Part shown: piece after piece, positions 1-8,600 of the stretch
Layout of the letters: every line of letters starts with the position of its first letter
Position numbering within the stretch: position 1 is the stretch's first letter
Origin: Methylibium sp.
GTDB lineage: Bacteria; Pseudomonadota; Gammaproteobacteria; Burkholderiales; Burkholderiaceae_C
NCBI RefSeq assembly: GCF_013817345.1
Contig: NZ_JACDCW010000016.1
Coordinates: forward strand, 1 to 51,975
DNA: 51,975 nt
Reading direction: 5' to 3'
Made by a program: the position numbers and the translations under genes
Notes under the pieces: generated by a model
The model's input: only the letters and a program-made list of their open reading frames with translations
Databases searched by the model: none
What the model was told of the DNA's origin: nothing

Positions 1-1
1 G

Positions 2-1345
2 CGCGCGGCCGGCGGCGGGCTCGCGCTGCTGCCCACCGCGCCCGAGCGCGCGCGCAACGCCGACAGCGAGCACGCGTTCCGGCACGACAGCGCCTTCTTC
101 TACCTGACCGGCTTCACCGAGCCGGGCGCCTGGTTGCTGCTCGATGCCGTCGGCAGCAGCCTGCTGCTGTGCCGGCCCAAGGATCCGGAGCGCGAGATCT
201 GGGACGGCTATCGGCTCGGCCCCGAAGCCGCGGCCGAGGCGCTGGGCTTCGACGAGGCGCTGCCGATCGCGCTGCTCGACGAGCTGCTGCCCGAGCGCCT
301 GGCCGACCAGCCGGCCGTGTGGTTTCCATTCGGCGGCCACGACGGGCTGGCCGCACAGGTAAACAGATGGCTCGACGCGGTGCGCGCGCGTTCGCGCAGC
401 GGCGTGCAGGCGCCGACGCAGCAGCGCGATCTGTCCGTGGTGCTCGACGAAATGCGCGTGTTCAAGGACGCCCACGAGATCGCGCTGATGCGCCGCGCCG
501 GAGAGATCGGCGCCGCGGCCCATGTGCGCGCCATGCGTGCGTGCCGCCCGGGCCTGCGCGAGTACGAGCTCGAAGCGGAGCTGCTGCACGAGTTCCGGCA
601 CAGCGGCGCCAGCGGGCCGGCCTACGGCAGCATCGTTGCGGCGGGACGCAACGCCTGCATCCTCCACTACCAGGCCGGCAGTGCCGATCTCGGGCTCGGC
701 GGCGCGGGCGATGCGGCGCTGAAGGCCGGTGAACTTTGCCTGATAGACGCCGGCTGCGAATACGGCGGCTACGCCAGCGACATCACCCGCACGTTTCCGG
801 TGAACGGCCGCTACACACCGGCGCAGCGCACGCTGTACGAGCTGGTGCTGGCAGCGCAGGAAGCCGCGATCGCGCAGACGCGCCCCGGCGCGCGCAAGCA
901 GGACAGCCACTGGGCGGCGGTGCGCGTGCTGAGCGAAGGGCTGCTCGAGCTCGGCCTGCTCGACCGCAACACGGTGGGCGGCGTGGACGACGTCGTGGCC
1001 AGCGCCGCCTACCGCCGCTTCTACATGCACGGCACCGGCCACTGGCTGGGCTTGGACGTGCACGATGCGGGCGAGTATTCAGCCCTGGACGAAGCGCCCG
1101 CCGAGCAGCCCGACGGCACTGGCGGGCGCGTCGTGAAGAAGCCCTCGCGCGTGCTGCAGCCGGGCATGGTGCTCACGGTCGAGCCGGGCCTTTACGTGCG
1201 CCCGGCGCCCGATGTGGATGAGCGCTGGTGGCACATCGGCATTCGCATCGAGGACGACGCGCTGGTCACGCCCGAGGGCTGCGAACTGCTCAGCCGCGGC
1301 GCGCCGGTCAGGCCGGACGAGATCGAGATGCTGATGCGGAAATAA
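2..1345 (+). CDS. pepP: Xaa-Pro aminopeptidase (aminopeptidase P), 5'-truncated by window edge
   Basis: Cytosolic metallopeptidase that removes N-terminal residues preceding proline. The reading frame is open from base 2, so the start lies outside the window. The first visible residues, with the stretch HDSAFFYLTGF, belong to the N-terminal creatinase-like domain. The C-terminal pita-bread domain carries all expected metal ligands: two Asp in LIDAGCEYGGYASDITRTF, His in HGTGHWLGLDVHD, Glu in LTVEPGLY and Glu in IRIEDD. The first in-frame start codon inside the window is a TTG at 134, which is internal to the family alignment and not the true start. In many proteobacteria pepP is followed directly by a ubiH-type gene; here two minus-strand genes lie between. 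Function is confident; only the N-terminus is unseen. Confidence 0.95.
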   Translation, partial: RAAGGGLALLPTAPERARNADSEHAFRHDSAFFYLTGFTEPGAWLLLDAVGSSLLLCRPKDPEREIWDGYRLGPEAAAEALGFDEALPIALLDELLPERLADQPAVWFPFGGHDGLAAQVNRWLDAVRARSRSGVQAPTQQRDLSVVLDEMRVFKDAHEIALMRRAGEIGAAAHVRAMRACRPGLREYELEAELLHEFRHSGASGPAYGSIVAAGRNACILHYQAGSADLGLGGAGDAALKAGELCLIDAGCEYGGYASDITRTFPVNGRYTPAQRTLYELVLAAQEAAIAQTRPGARKQDSHWAAVRVLSEGLLELGLLDRNTVGGVDDVVASAAYRRFYMHGTGHWLGLDVHDAGEYSALDEAPAEQPDGTGGRVVKKPSRVLQPGMVLTVEPGLYVRPAPDVDERWWHIGIRIEDDALVTPEGCELLSRGAPVRPDEIEMLMRK

Positions 1346-1479
1346 AGCGACGATTACGAGGCGCCTTCGACGGCGTCCCGGCGAGTCACTGCGAATTCGG
1401 TGAGTCGGCGCTTCGGGAACGGACCACCCAGGCGACCTCGATCAGTCGCGCAAGCAGCGAGATGCAGTCTGCTCGGCCA

Positions 1480-1845
1480 TCAGGCACTTCCTGGGTCTCC
1501 CCGGGGAGGCTCACCCGAGTCCTCGGAGTCTGTCTTGCGCCGACGCGGAGCGCGGCGCTCGGGAATTTCCTGGTCTTGCAGCATGCGTCCGAGCGTGTCG
1601 TCGCGCGCCACCAACTCCAGGTCGTTCTCTAGTTTGAGGACGGCCAGGATACGCAGGTAAGTTCCGAGCGACACCGCGGAGTTGCCGGACTCCGCCCGGT
1701 ACAAGGTCATGCGAGAAACGTCCGCACGAGCGCAGACTTGTTCGAGCGTCATGTGGCGGCGAAGACGAGCCACTCGGAGTCGCTCGCCGAAGCCGGCGAG
1801 CAGACGATTGAGCGATGGGAAAAGGGCGGGTTGTGGGGCAGGCAT
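1480..1845 (-). CDS. XRE-family HTH regulator, HipB-like antitoxin type, orphan
   Basis: Predicted DNA-binding repressor of about 121 residues. A Cro/C1 helix-turn-helix is visible early (FGERLRVARLRRHMTLEQVCARADVSRMTLYRAE written in parts: GERLRVARLRRHMTLEQV, then SRMTLYRAESG). It is followed by the short helical segment and basic tail (RRAPRRRK) typical of XRE proteins paired with HipA-type toxins in Burkholderiales. The frame is open back to a GTG at 1908, but ATGs at 1854 and 1845 fit the domain better and both fall inside a perfect inverted repeat (1845-1893), suggesting autorepression. The stop forms TGATG, a coupling motif, but the ATG opens only a 12-codon frame, so no toxin follows. 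Regulator call is solid; antitoxin ancestry is inference. Confidence 0.75.
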   Translation of the reverse strand: MPAPQPALFPSLNRLLAGFGERLRVARLRRHMTLEQVCARADVSRMTLYRAESGNSAVSLGTYLRILAVLKLENDLELVARDDTLGRMLQDQEIPERRAPRRRKTDSEDSGEPPRGDPGSA

Positions 1846-1893
1846 GTATCTCATCTTAGACAAGCAACATGGTCTTGTAAACAATGAGATACA
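1845..1893. promoter_or_regulatory. Nested dyad, candidate autoregulatory operator of the XRE gene
   Basis: A perfect 10-bp inverted repeat, TGTATCTCAT at 1845-1854 and ATGAGATACA at 1884-1893, shares its centre (1869) with an inner 5-bp repeat ACAAG/CTTGT at 1860-1864 and 1874-1878. It overlaps the two candidate ATG starts of the XRE gene, where a repressor would block its own transcription. HipB-type proteins bind TATCC...GGATA half-sites; the TATC/GATA cores here resemble that. Binding itself is inferred. Confidence 0.6.
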
Positions 1894-1948
1894 TCGTTGT
1901 CGGAGCACCTCCCGTGAATTTCCGCTGGTTTGCCCCGGAGGTGTGGAG

Positions 1949-3040
1949 TCAAAGCGACGCAGCGATGGCTTTGCCGATCTCCTGCGTGCCTGCTGTGCCG
2001 CCCAGGTCTCGCGTGCGAGGCCCCTCGACCAGCACGCGTTCGATCGCCGCGACGATGGCGTCGTGCGCCTGCACGTGCTTGGCGGTGTCCGCGCCCGGCG
2101 CGCGGCCCAGGAAATCGAGCATCAGCGCGCCCGACCAGATCATCGCGATCGGGTTGGCGATTTGCTGGCCGAAGATGTCCGGCGCCGAACCGTGCACCGG
2201 CTCGAACAGCGACGGAAACCTGCGCTCCGGGTTGAGGTTGGCCGACGGCGCCAGCCCGATGGTGCCGGTGCACGCCGGGCCCAGGTCGGAGAGGATGTCG
2301 CCGAACAAGTTGCTCGCCACCACCACGTCGAAGCGCTCGGGCTGCAGCACGAAGCGCGCGGAGAGGATGTCGATGTGCTGCTTGTCCCAGCGCACGTCGG
2401 GGTGGTGCGCAGCCATCGCGGCAACGCGCTCGTCCCAGTACGGCATGCTGATCGAGATGCCGTTGCTCTTGGTGGCCGCGGTGAGTGTCTTGCGCGGGCG
2501 GCGCTGGGCCAGCTCGAAGGCGTATTTCAGGATGCGATCGACGCCGTGGCGCGTGAACACCGCTTCCTGCAGCACGAACTCGCGCTCCGTGCCTTCGAAC
2601 ATGCGCCCGCCGACCGACGAGTACTCGCCCTCGGTGTTCTCGCGCACGATCATCATGTCGATGTCGCCCGGCTTCTTGTTGGCCAGCGGCGAGGGCACGC
2701 CGGGCAGCAGACGCACCGGCCGCAGGTTCACGTACTGGTCGAAGTCGCGGCGGAACTTGAGCAGCGATCCCCACAGCGAAATGTGGTCGGGCACCACGGC
2801 CGGCCAGCCGACGGCGCCGAAGTAGATCGCGCTGAAGCCGCTGAGCGTGGCCGCCCAGTCGTCCGGCATCATCTGGCCGGTGCGCTGCCAGTAGGCCGCC
2901 GAGGCCCAGTCGAATTCCTCGAATTCGAGCGCGAGGTCGAAGCGCTTGGCAGCGGCCTGCAGCACACGCACGCCTTCGGGCATCACTTCCTGGCCGATGC
3001 CGTCGCCGGCGATCACGGCGATGCGATGGGGTTTGATCAT
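1949..3040 (-). CDS. ttuC: Tartrate/D-malate dehydrogenase-type NAD-dependent decarboxylating dehydrogenase
   Basis: Member of the isocitrate/isopropylmalate dehydrogenase fold, 363 residues, the usual length of TtuC/DmlA. These enzymes oxidatively decarboxylate tartrate, D-malate or related 2-hydroxy acids with NAD and a divalent metal. Visible motifs are IAVIAGDGIG at the N-terminus, VRENTEGEYSSVGGR near residue 132 (substrate loop), SNLFGDILSDLG and the nucleotide-binding LFEPVHGSAPDI. The ATG at 3040 is preceded by GGAG about 6 bases upstream, which fixes the start; the frame extends upstream only through non-conserved sequence. It stands alone on the minus strand between pepP and a ubiH-like gene with no tartrate permease or regulator beside it, so the physiological substrate is uncertain. 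LeuB function is less likely because leuBCD is not here. Confidence 0.85.
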   Translation of the reverse strand: MIKPHRIAVIAGDGIGQEVMPEGVRVLQAAAKRFDLALEFEEFDWASAAYWQRTGQMMPDDWAATLSGFSAIYFGAVGWPAVVPDHISLWGSLLKFRRDFDQYVNLRPVRLLPGVPSPLANKKPGDIDMMIVRENTEGEYSSVGGRMFEGTEREFVLQEAVFTRHGVDRILKYAFELAQRRPRKTLTAATKSNGISISMPYWDERVAAMAAHHPDVRWDKQHIDILSARFVLQPERFDVVVASNLFGDILSDLGPACTGTIGLAPSANLNPERRFPSLFEPVHGSAPDIFGQQIANPIAMIWSGALMLDFLGRAPGADTAKHVQAHDAIVAAIERVLVEGPRTRDLGGTAGTQEIGKAIAASL

Positions 3041-3345
3041 TGGGAGCTCCTTGAATGAAGTGGCGACTGATTTCGCTGGCCGGCTCGTTTCGGTAGCTTG
3101 CGAAGGACCAGGGGCCGGGAAGCGGCTGCAGCAGGCCGCCGATACCGCCGAGTTTCGCCGCTCCGCAATAGGCGCGCTGCAAGTGCGTGGCCGGCGATGA
3201 AGGAGGCAGCCGCGCAGTGTCGCGCCGCATGACAGGCTGCATCGCAGGGAACCGCGCCCTGCGCCCACAATGTTCGCACCCTCGAAACGCCGCCCCGAGC
3301 CTGCTTCGGGCACGGCGCATGACCTGCAGGAACGAAAGCCTCAGC
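3041..3345. promoter_or_regulatory. Divergent intergenic region between ttuC and the ubiH-like gene
   Basis: About 305 bases without a supported gene. It must hold the promoters of both flanking genes. A CACAAT hexamer at 3266-3271 resembles -10 elements seen upstream of other genes in this window, in the direction of the monooxygenase. No clear -35, repeat or RNA fold was noticed, and small frames crossing it have no recognisable content. Confidence 0.35.
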
Positions 3346-4614
3346 ATGACCCCCGATCTTTCCCTTGCCGTGGTGGGCGCCGGCCCCGTGGGCCTGACCT
3401 TGGCACTGCACGCCGCGCGCGCGCTACCGGCCGCGCGCATCAGCGTCTTCGACTCCCGGCCGGCCGAACTCGACGTGTCTCGCGACCCGCGCACCCTGGC
3501 GCTCGCGCTGGGCAGCGTGCAGGAATTCGAGCGCCTGGGCGTGTGGCCGCAGATCGCGCCGAACAGCGTGCCGATCGCCGCGGTGCACGTGTCGCAGCAG
3601 CAGCCTTCGATGCTCGCCTCGGTGCTGCGCCTGCCCGAGCCCGAGCTGCTGCTCACCGCGCAGGACTGCGGGGTCGACCGGTTCGGCGCCGTGGCCAGCT
3701 ACGGCGCCATCGTGGCCCCCTTGCAGGCGGCCTGGCTGGCCGCCGTGGCGGCGGAGCCCGGGCGGCTGGCCGCACGTTTCGCCACGCCAGTGGCGGCGCT
3801 GAAATCGCTGCCCCCAGCGGAGAGCGGCGGCAGTGGCGGTGTGGAAGTGGATGCCGGCATCGCCGAGCGTTTCGATCTCGCTGTCGTCGCCGAGGGCGGC
3901 GTGTTCGCCCTGCAGGCCCGCAAGTCGCTGACCCACGATTACCGCCAGACCGCCTGGGTCGGCCAGGTCACGTTGCAGCCCGGTGCTGCCGGCCCGGCGC
4001 TGGCCGGCACGGCTTATGAGCGCTTCACGCCGCACGGACCGGCTGCGCTCCTGCCGCTGCCGCCCGCCGAAAATGGCGCCCGCCGAGCCGCGCTCGTGTG
4101 GTGCGTCGATGCCGACGACGATCCGGTGCAGGACTTGACCGACATGCAGCGCCTCGCCTTGCTCAACACCATGTTCCACGAGCGCGTCGGCCGCCTCACG
4201 GCCATCACGCCCCTCAAACGCTTCGCGCTCGGCCTGAACGCCGAGCGCACGTTGGTCGAAGGGCGCAAGCAGGGCGAAGCAGGCGGCCGAGGCCGGGTGG
4301 TGCGCATCGGCAATGCCGCGCAAACGCTGCACCCCGTCGCTGGACAGGGCCTGAACCTCGGCCTGCGCGACGCGCATGCGCTGGTCGCCTCGCTGCAGCG
4401 CAGCCCCGACATCGATACCGCCTTGCAGCGGGTCGAGTGGCAGCGCGCCCCGGACCGCTGGACGCTGATCGCCGCCACCGATTTCCTGGCGCGCAGCTTC
4501 ACCTGGCGACTGCCCGGACTGACCAGCGCGAGAGGCCTCGGTCTGGCGGGCCTGCAACTGCTGTCGCCGGCCAAGCGGCTGCTGGCAAGGCAGATGATGT
4601 TCGGGTGGCGCTGA
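3346..4614 (+). CDS. FAD-dependent monooxygenase, UbiH/UbiF-type ubiquinone hydroxylase
   Basis: Flavoprotein hydroxylase of the UbiH/COQ6 family, 422 residues from ATG 3346, expected to act at the membrane in aerobic ubiquinone synthesis. The N-terminus has the dinucleotide-binding VVGAGPVGLTLALHAAR (residues 7-23). The second FAD motif appears as RIGNAAQTLHPVAGQGLNLGLRDA near residue 325, where the usual Asp of GDAAH is replaced by Asn (GNAAQ), a variant common in this family. An in-frame ATG at 3319 would add nine residues; neither start has a strong Shine-Dalgarno, and 3346 lies right before the conserved sheet. Adjacency to pepP (interrupted by two genes) matches the pepP-ubiH linkage of proteobacteria. 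The exact hydroxylation position cannot be assigned from sequence. Confidence 0.85.
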   Translation: MTPDLSLAVVGAGPVGLTLALHAARALPAARISVFDSRPAELDVSRDPRTLALALGSVQEFERLGVWPQIAPNSVPIAAVHVSQQQPSMLASVLRLPEPELLLTAQDCGVDRFGAVASYGAIVAPLQAAWLAAVAAEPGRLAARFATPVAALKSLPPAESGGSGGVEVDAGIAERFDLAVVAEGGVFALQARKSLTHDYRQTAWVGQVTLQPGAAGPALAGTAYERFTPHGPAALLPLPPAENGARRAALVWCVDADDDPVQDLTDMQRLALLNTMFHERVGRLTAITPLKRFALGLNAERTLVEGRKQGEAGGRGRVVRIGNAAQTLHPVAGQGLNLGLRDAHALVASLQRSPDIDTALQRVEWQRAPDRWTLIAATDFLARSFTWRLPGLTSARGLGLAGLQLLSPAKRLLARQMMFGWR

Positions 4615-4831
4615 GCTCGCCTAATCAGGTACTGCCATGAATGATCGATACGCAGCAGAACGGGTCGCACCCGCGTTCCGCCGTGCGCACGAGCGCAGAT
4701 AGCGCTCTGGTTCGATGGTCATGTGCTGACCGGATAAGGCTCGAAGGTCGTCATCGTCTATACGGCCGTTTCGGGAACGGTGATCGAAGGCAAATTAGTT
4801 GAAGCGGCTGCGCATTTCGCGTACTTCGCTT

Positions 4832-5653
4832 CTACAGCACCCGATGCTCCAAGGCCGGCAAGGCCGTCCTCACCTCGGCCAGCCGCTGCGCGTCGAACTC
4901 GGCCAGCACCACGCCTGCACCTTCCTCCTCACGCACCGCGATCACCTCGCCCCACGGGCCGACCGCCATCGCGTGGCCCCAGGTGCGCCGGCCGTTCTCG
5001 TGCGCCCCGCCCTGGGCCGGTGCCAGCACCATGCACTGGTTCTCGACCGCGCGCGCGCGCAGCAGCAGCTCCCAGTGCGCTTCGCCGGTTGGATAAGTGA
5101 AGGCCGCGGGCACCAGCAGCAGGTCGCAGGGCGGCTGCGTGAGTGCGCGGTAGAGCTCGGGAAAGCGCAGGTCGTAGCAGATGCTCAGGCCCACGCGCCA
5201 GTCCTGGCCTGACCGATCGGTGAGCTTGAAAGCCACCGGCTCGCTGCCGGCCACCAGGGTCGCCGTTTCGTCGTGCCGGCGCTCGCCGTCGTTGAAGCGA
5301 AACAGGTGGATCTTGTCGTAGCGCGCCGCCACATTGCCGTCAGGCGCGAACACGAGCTGGGTGTTGTTGACGCGGTCGCTGCGCCCCTCGATGCGCATCG
5401 GCAGCGTGCCGCCGGCCAGCCACACGCCGTACTCGCGGGCGGTGTCGGCGAGCATGCGCTGGATCGGCCCGTCGCCGGGCTGCTCGGCGATGTCGAGCTT
5501 GTCGGTTTCGCGCCGGCCCATCAGGCAGAAGTACTCGGGCAGCGCCACCAGTTCGGCGCCGGCCGCGGCCGCCTGTCCGATCAGCGCGCGCGCCTTGGCG
5601 AGGTTGTCTTCCACGCGGGGCGTGGACAGCATCTGCACGGCAGCGATCTTCAT
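4832..5653 (-). CDS. Carbon-nitrogen hydrolase, Nit1/Nit2-like amidase
   Basis: Cytosolic nitrilase-superfamily amidase of 273 residues. The catalytic triad is visible: Glu40 in LVALPEYF, Lys114 in RYDKIHLF and Cys159 in LSICYDLRFPELYR. The closing motif RAVENQCMVLAPAQGG and the HENGRRTWGHAM segment match the Nit branch, whose known members hydrolyse deaminated glutathione or omega-amides of keto acids. ATG 5653 is preceded by AGGAG, 4 bases upstream of the start region, and lies 16 bases after the yhdP stop, so the two form an operon with yhdP first. In many Burkholderiales tldD follows; here the next gene converges, so tldD is not present at this position. Precise substrate is inferred from family only. 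Confidence 0.9.
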   Translation of the reverse strand: MKIAAVQMLSTPRVEDNLAKARALIGQAAAAGAELVALPEYFCLMGRRETDKLDIAEQPGDGPIQRMLADTAREYGVWLAGGTLPMRIEGRSDRVNNTQLVFAPDGNVAARYDKIHLFRFNDGERRHDETATLVAGSEPVAFKLTDRSGQDWRVGLSICYDLRFPELYRALTQPPCDLLLVPAAFTYPTGEAHWELLLRARAVENQCMVLAPAQGGAHENGRRTWGHAMAVGPWGEVIAVREEEGAGVVLAEFDAQRLAEVRTALPALEHRVL

Positions 5654-5669
5654 CGCGTCTCCTGGTTTG

Positions 5670-8600
5670 TCATTGGCCCGGCATGGGTTCGGGCGGCACG
5701 GGCGCCGGCGTGTCGAGCATCGGCGGCGCCTCGCCGAGACCCCGCTCGATGCGCTCGACCTCAGGCTCGGCCCACGGCCCTGTGACGTGAAACTCGCGCG
5801 TGCCGGCCAGTGCCAGCGGGCGGCGCAGCAGCCATTGTGCGAGGAAGCTGCCCAGGCCGACGGCAGGGTTGATGACCGCCACGGCGAGCGAGGCGGCGCC
5901 GGCGTTGATCTCGGGCACCACCCACACCTGCAGGTCCTGCGTCTCGCGCACGGTGTCGGCGCTGCCTTCCATGAGCACCACCGCCTGGACGCCGCGCATG
6001 CGCAGGTTGCGGGTGCTGGCCACGCCCTGTTCGAGAGTGGCATCGCCGCTGACGCTGTCGAAGGCGAAACCCTGCTCGAACACGTCGCGGAAGTCGAGCA
6101 ACAGGCGGCGCGGCAGCGACTGCAGGCTCAGCACCCCGAGCAGCTTGGCGATGCCCGGGTCGGCACGCAGGAACTGCCCGCCATCGAAGGCGATGTTCAC
6201 GCGCCCCGCCAGGCTGGGATAGTCGATGGCCAGCGGCGAGCCGAGCCAGCTGATCTGCCCGCCCAGCTTTCCCTTGGCGCCGCGCACCACGCCGGCCTGG
6301 CCGAGCCGCGCAAGCAGTTCGCCGCCATCGGCCACATCGAGTTCGAAGTCGAGCACCGCACGGCGGCGCGCGCCCGGGCTCGCGGGTGCAACCCATTCAC
6401 CGTAGGCACTGAACCGCGCGTCGGGCGTGGTGAGCCCCAGCCGCTCGAGCTGCCAGCCGGCCGCGCCGCCCGGCAGCAGGCGGTTGTGCGCCACGATCTC
6501 GAAGCGACCCAGGCGCTTGCCGCGCAGCTCGAGGTCATCGATGGCGACATCCAGCGCCGGCAGTCGCGTGGGCGGCGCTTCCTCGAGCAGCGAGCCCACG
6601 GCGTCGGCCTCGCTCTGCGGCAAGGCGAGCCGGGTCAGCCGGGCATGGATGCGCCCGGCACCCTGGGCGCCGCGCACGCCGGCCGGGTGATATTCGCCGT
6701 AGCCGTGCAGTTCGCGGGCGTCGACGTTGATCCGCCACAGCGCCGACTCGGCCCCCTGGCCACGCGACAGCCCGGCGACCACGCCATTGAATTGCCGGCC
6801 GCCGAATTTCAGCGTCTGCACCTGCAAGGCCAGTGAGCTCGGCGCATAGCCGGCGTCGAAGGCGCCCGCCGCCGCGCTCGCCTGGGCACCGGTACCGGCA
6901 TCCGAACCCCAGCTTTCGGCGAGACGCTGCCAGGCGTCCACATCGAGATGGCGCACATTGATGCTGGCCGCCACGCCCCGAGCCGGTTGGGGTGCCGCCT
7001 CGAAGACACCGATGCCGCCGCTGAGCACGCGCGTACCGCCTGGCGCCAGTTCGCGCAGCCAGCGCGCCTGCAGCACGCGTGCCCCTTCGGCGCCGAGATC
7101 GACACTCAGGAGATCGCGCGCCGCCTCTCCCGCAGCCGGCGCCAGCCCGGCCGGCGCAGCGGCCCGCACGCGCAGCGGCCACGCCTCCTGCGCGCTCTTG
7201 CGCAACGGCACCGGAAGATCTGCGGCCAGGCCAACGAGGTCGCTGTCGAGCTGCCATTCGGTCTGGCCGTTCGCGAAGCCGAGCGCGAGGCGGTAGCCGG
7301 TCTGGCCGCTGAACGGCGCGGCAGCACGGGCCAAGGCCCCGAGTTCGGTGGCGTGCGCCAAGCCCTCGGCACTGACGGTGCCCTGCACGTCGAAGCGCAG
7401 GCCGCCGTCGTCCTGCCGAGCGCCCTGCACGCTGGCCTGGCCGCCGAGCACGTCGGCGCTGCCGTTGGTGAGCACGAAACTGTTCTCGGTGAAAGCGATG
7501 CGCGCCTTGGCGTTGGCCAGCAACGGCAGGTCAGGGCGCAGGCGCAGATCATTGCTGGCCAGCACGAGGCTGCCGCGCACGCGGGCCGGCGCTTGGCCGA
7601 CCGCCGAGCGCGGCAGGCCCTCGCGGGCACCGCTCGCCGCGCCCTTCGCCACCTCGTCACCGGTTTGGCGGCCGGCTGCATCGCCCTGCAGTGGGATGTT
7701 CAGCGCGAGTTGCAGCGCCAGCGGCGCCTGGTTCACGCCGCCCGTGCTGGTTTGCGCCAGCGCATCGCCGATCCAGCCGCCCACGGGGGTGCTGTTCACG
7801 AACGCCAGCGCGTCGGCCAGCGGGCCACTGCTCTGGCCTTCGAGCCGCAGCGTCGCCTGGCGGTCCCAATCGGCGATACCGCCCTGCACGCCGCGGACCC
7901 TCAATGCGCCGCTGCCCACCGAGGCGAGCCGGCCCTGCAGCCCGCGCAGCACCATGGCCCGGCGCTCGAGTACCAGTTCGCCCTGCACTTCGCTGAAGAC
8001 CGGCCAGGCGCGCGCATTGGCCGCAGCGGAGCCGGCAGCGCCCCCGGCGTCAGCGGTCTCGTCGGGCAGGACGGCCAGGCGCATGCCCTGCAGTTGCGCG
8101 GCGACACGGAACTCGCCATTCGCAGCTTGCGCTCGCGCACCCGCAGCAAACGGGAAATCGCGCAAGTCGCCACGCAGCTTGAAATCGACCGCCGTCGCGC
8201 GCCCGCCCTGCACCGCCTGTTCGACATAGCGGCGCACGCGAACCGGAATGTGCAGCGGCAGATAGCGGGCCACGCGGGTGGCCTGGGCTCGGCTCAAGCG
8301 GCCCTGCAGGTCGAGCACGCCGGGCAGGCGGCCGGAGCCGGCTGCCGCTGCAGCGCTGGCAGCTGCGGCGTGGGCAGGCACAGCCGCAGTTGCCGGGGGT
8401 GCACTCGGCCCTGAAGTGGACCAGGTCGCATCGAACTCGCCCTGCGCATCGGCATTGGCAAAACGCACGTCGCGCGCGCGCAGCTCGAGCTGCGGCGCGC
8501 CGCCGGCAGGGCCTGAATCGATGCGCCAGCTCAGCGCCGCGCTGAGTTCGTCGAGCTCGACCCGCGGCTGTGCGAACACGCCCGGGAACTCGAGGGCGCC

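Noticed and set aside
1346-1479. Remnant of a hipA toxin downstream of the XRE gene
   Set aside because: Short protein-like stretches occur (for example CISLLARLIEVAWVV) but I cannot align them to HipA by eye, so no pseudogene is annotated.
1682-3058. 458-residue plus-strand frame antisense to the dehydrogenase gene
   Set aside because: Shadow of ttuC and the XRE gene; no domain.
4741-4830. Protein-like frame (VVIVYTAVSGTVIEGKLVEAA) in the gap between the ubiH-like and nitrilase genes
   Set aside because: Opens after a stop, no start codon in a useful place, runs into the antisense of the nitrilase gene; the 217-base gap holds nothing else I can support.
6948-8414. 488-residue plus-strand frame inside yhdP
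   Set aside because: Antisense shadow of the clearly coding yhdP; composition is rich in Arg/Gln/His as expected for antisense GC-rich frames, with no motif.
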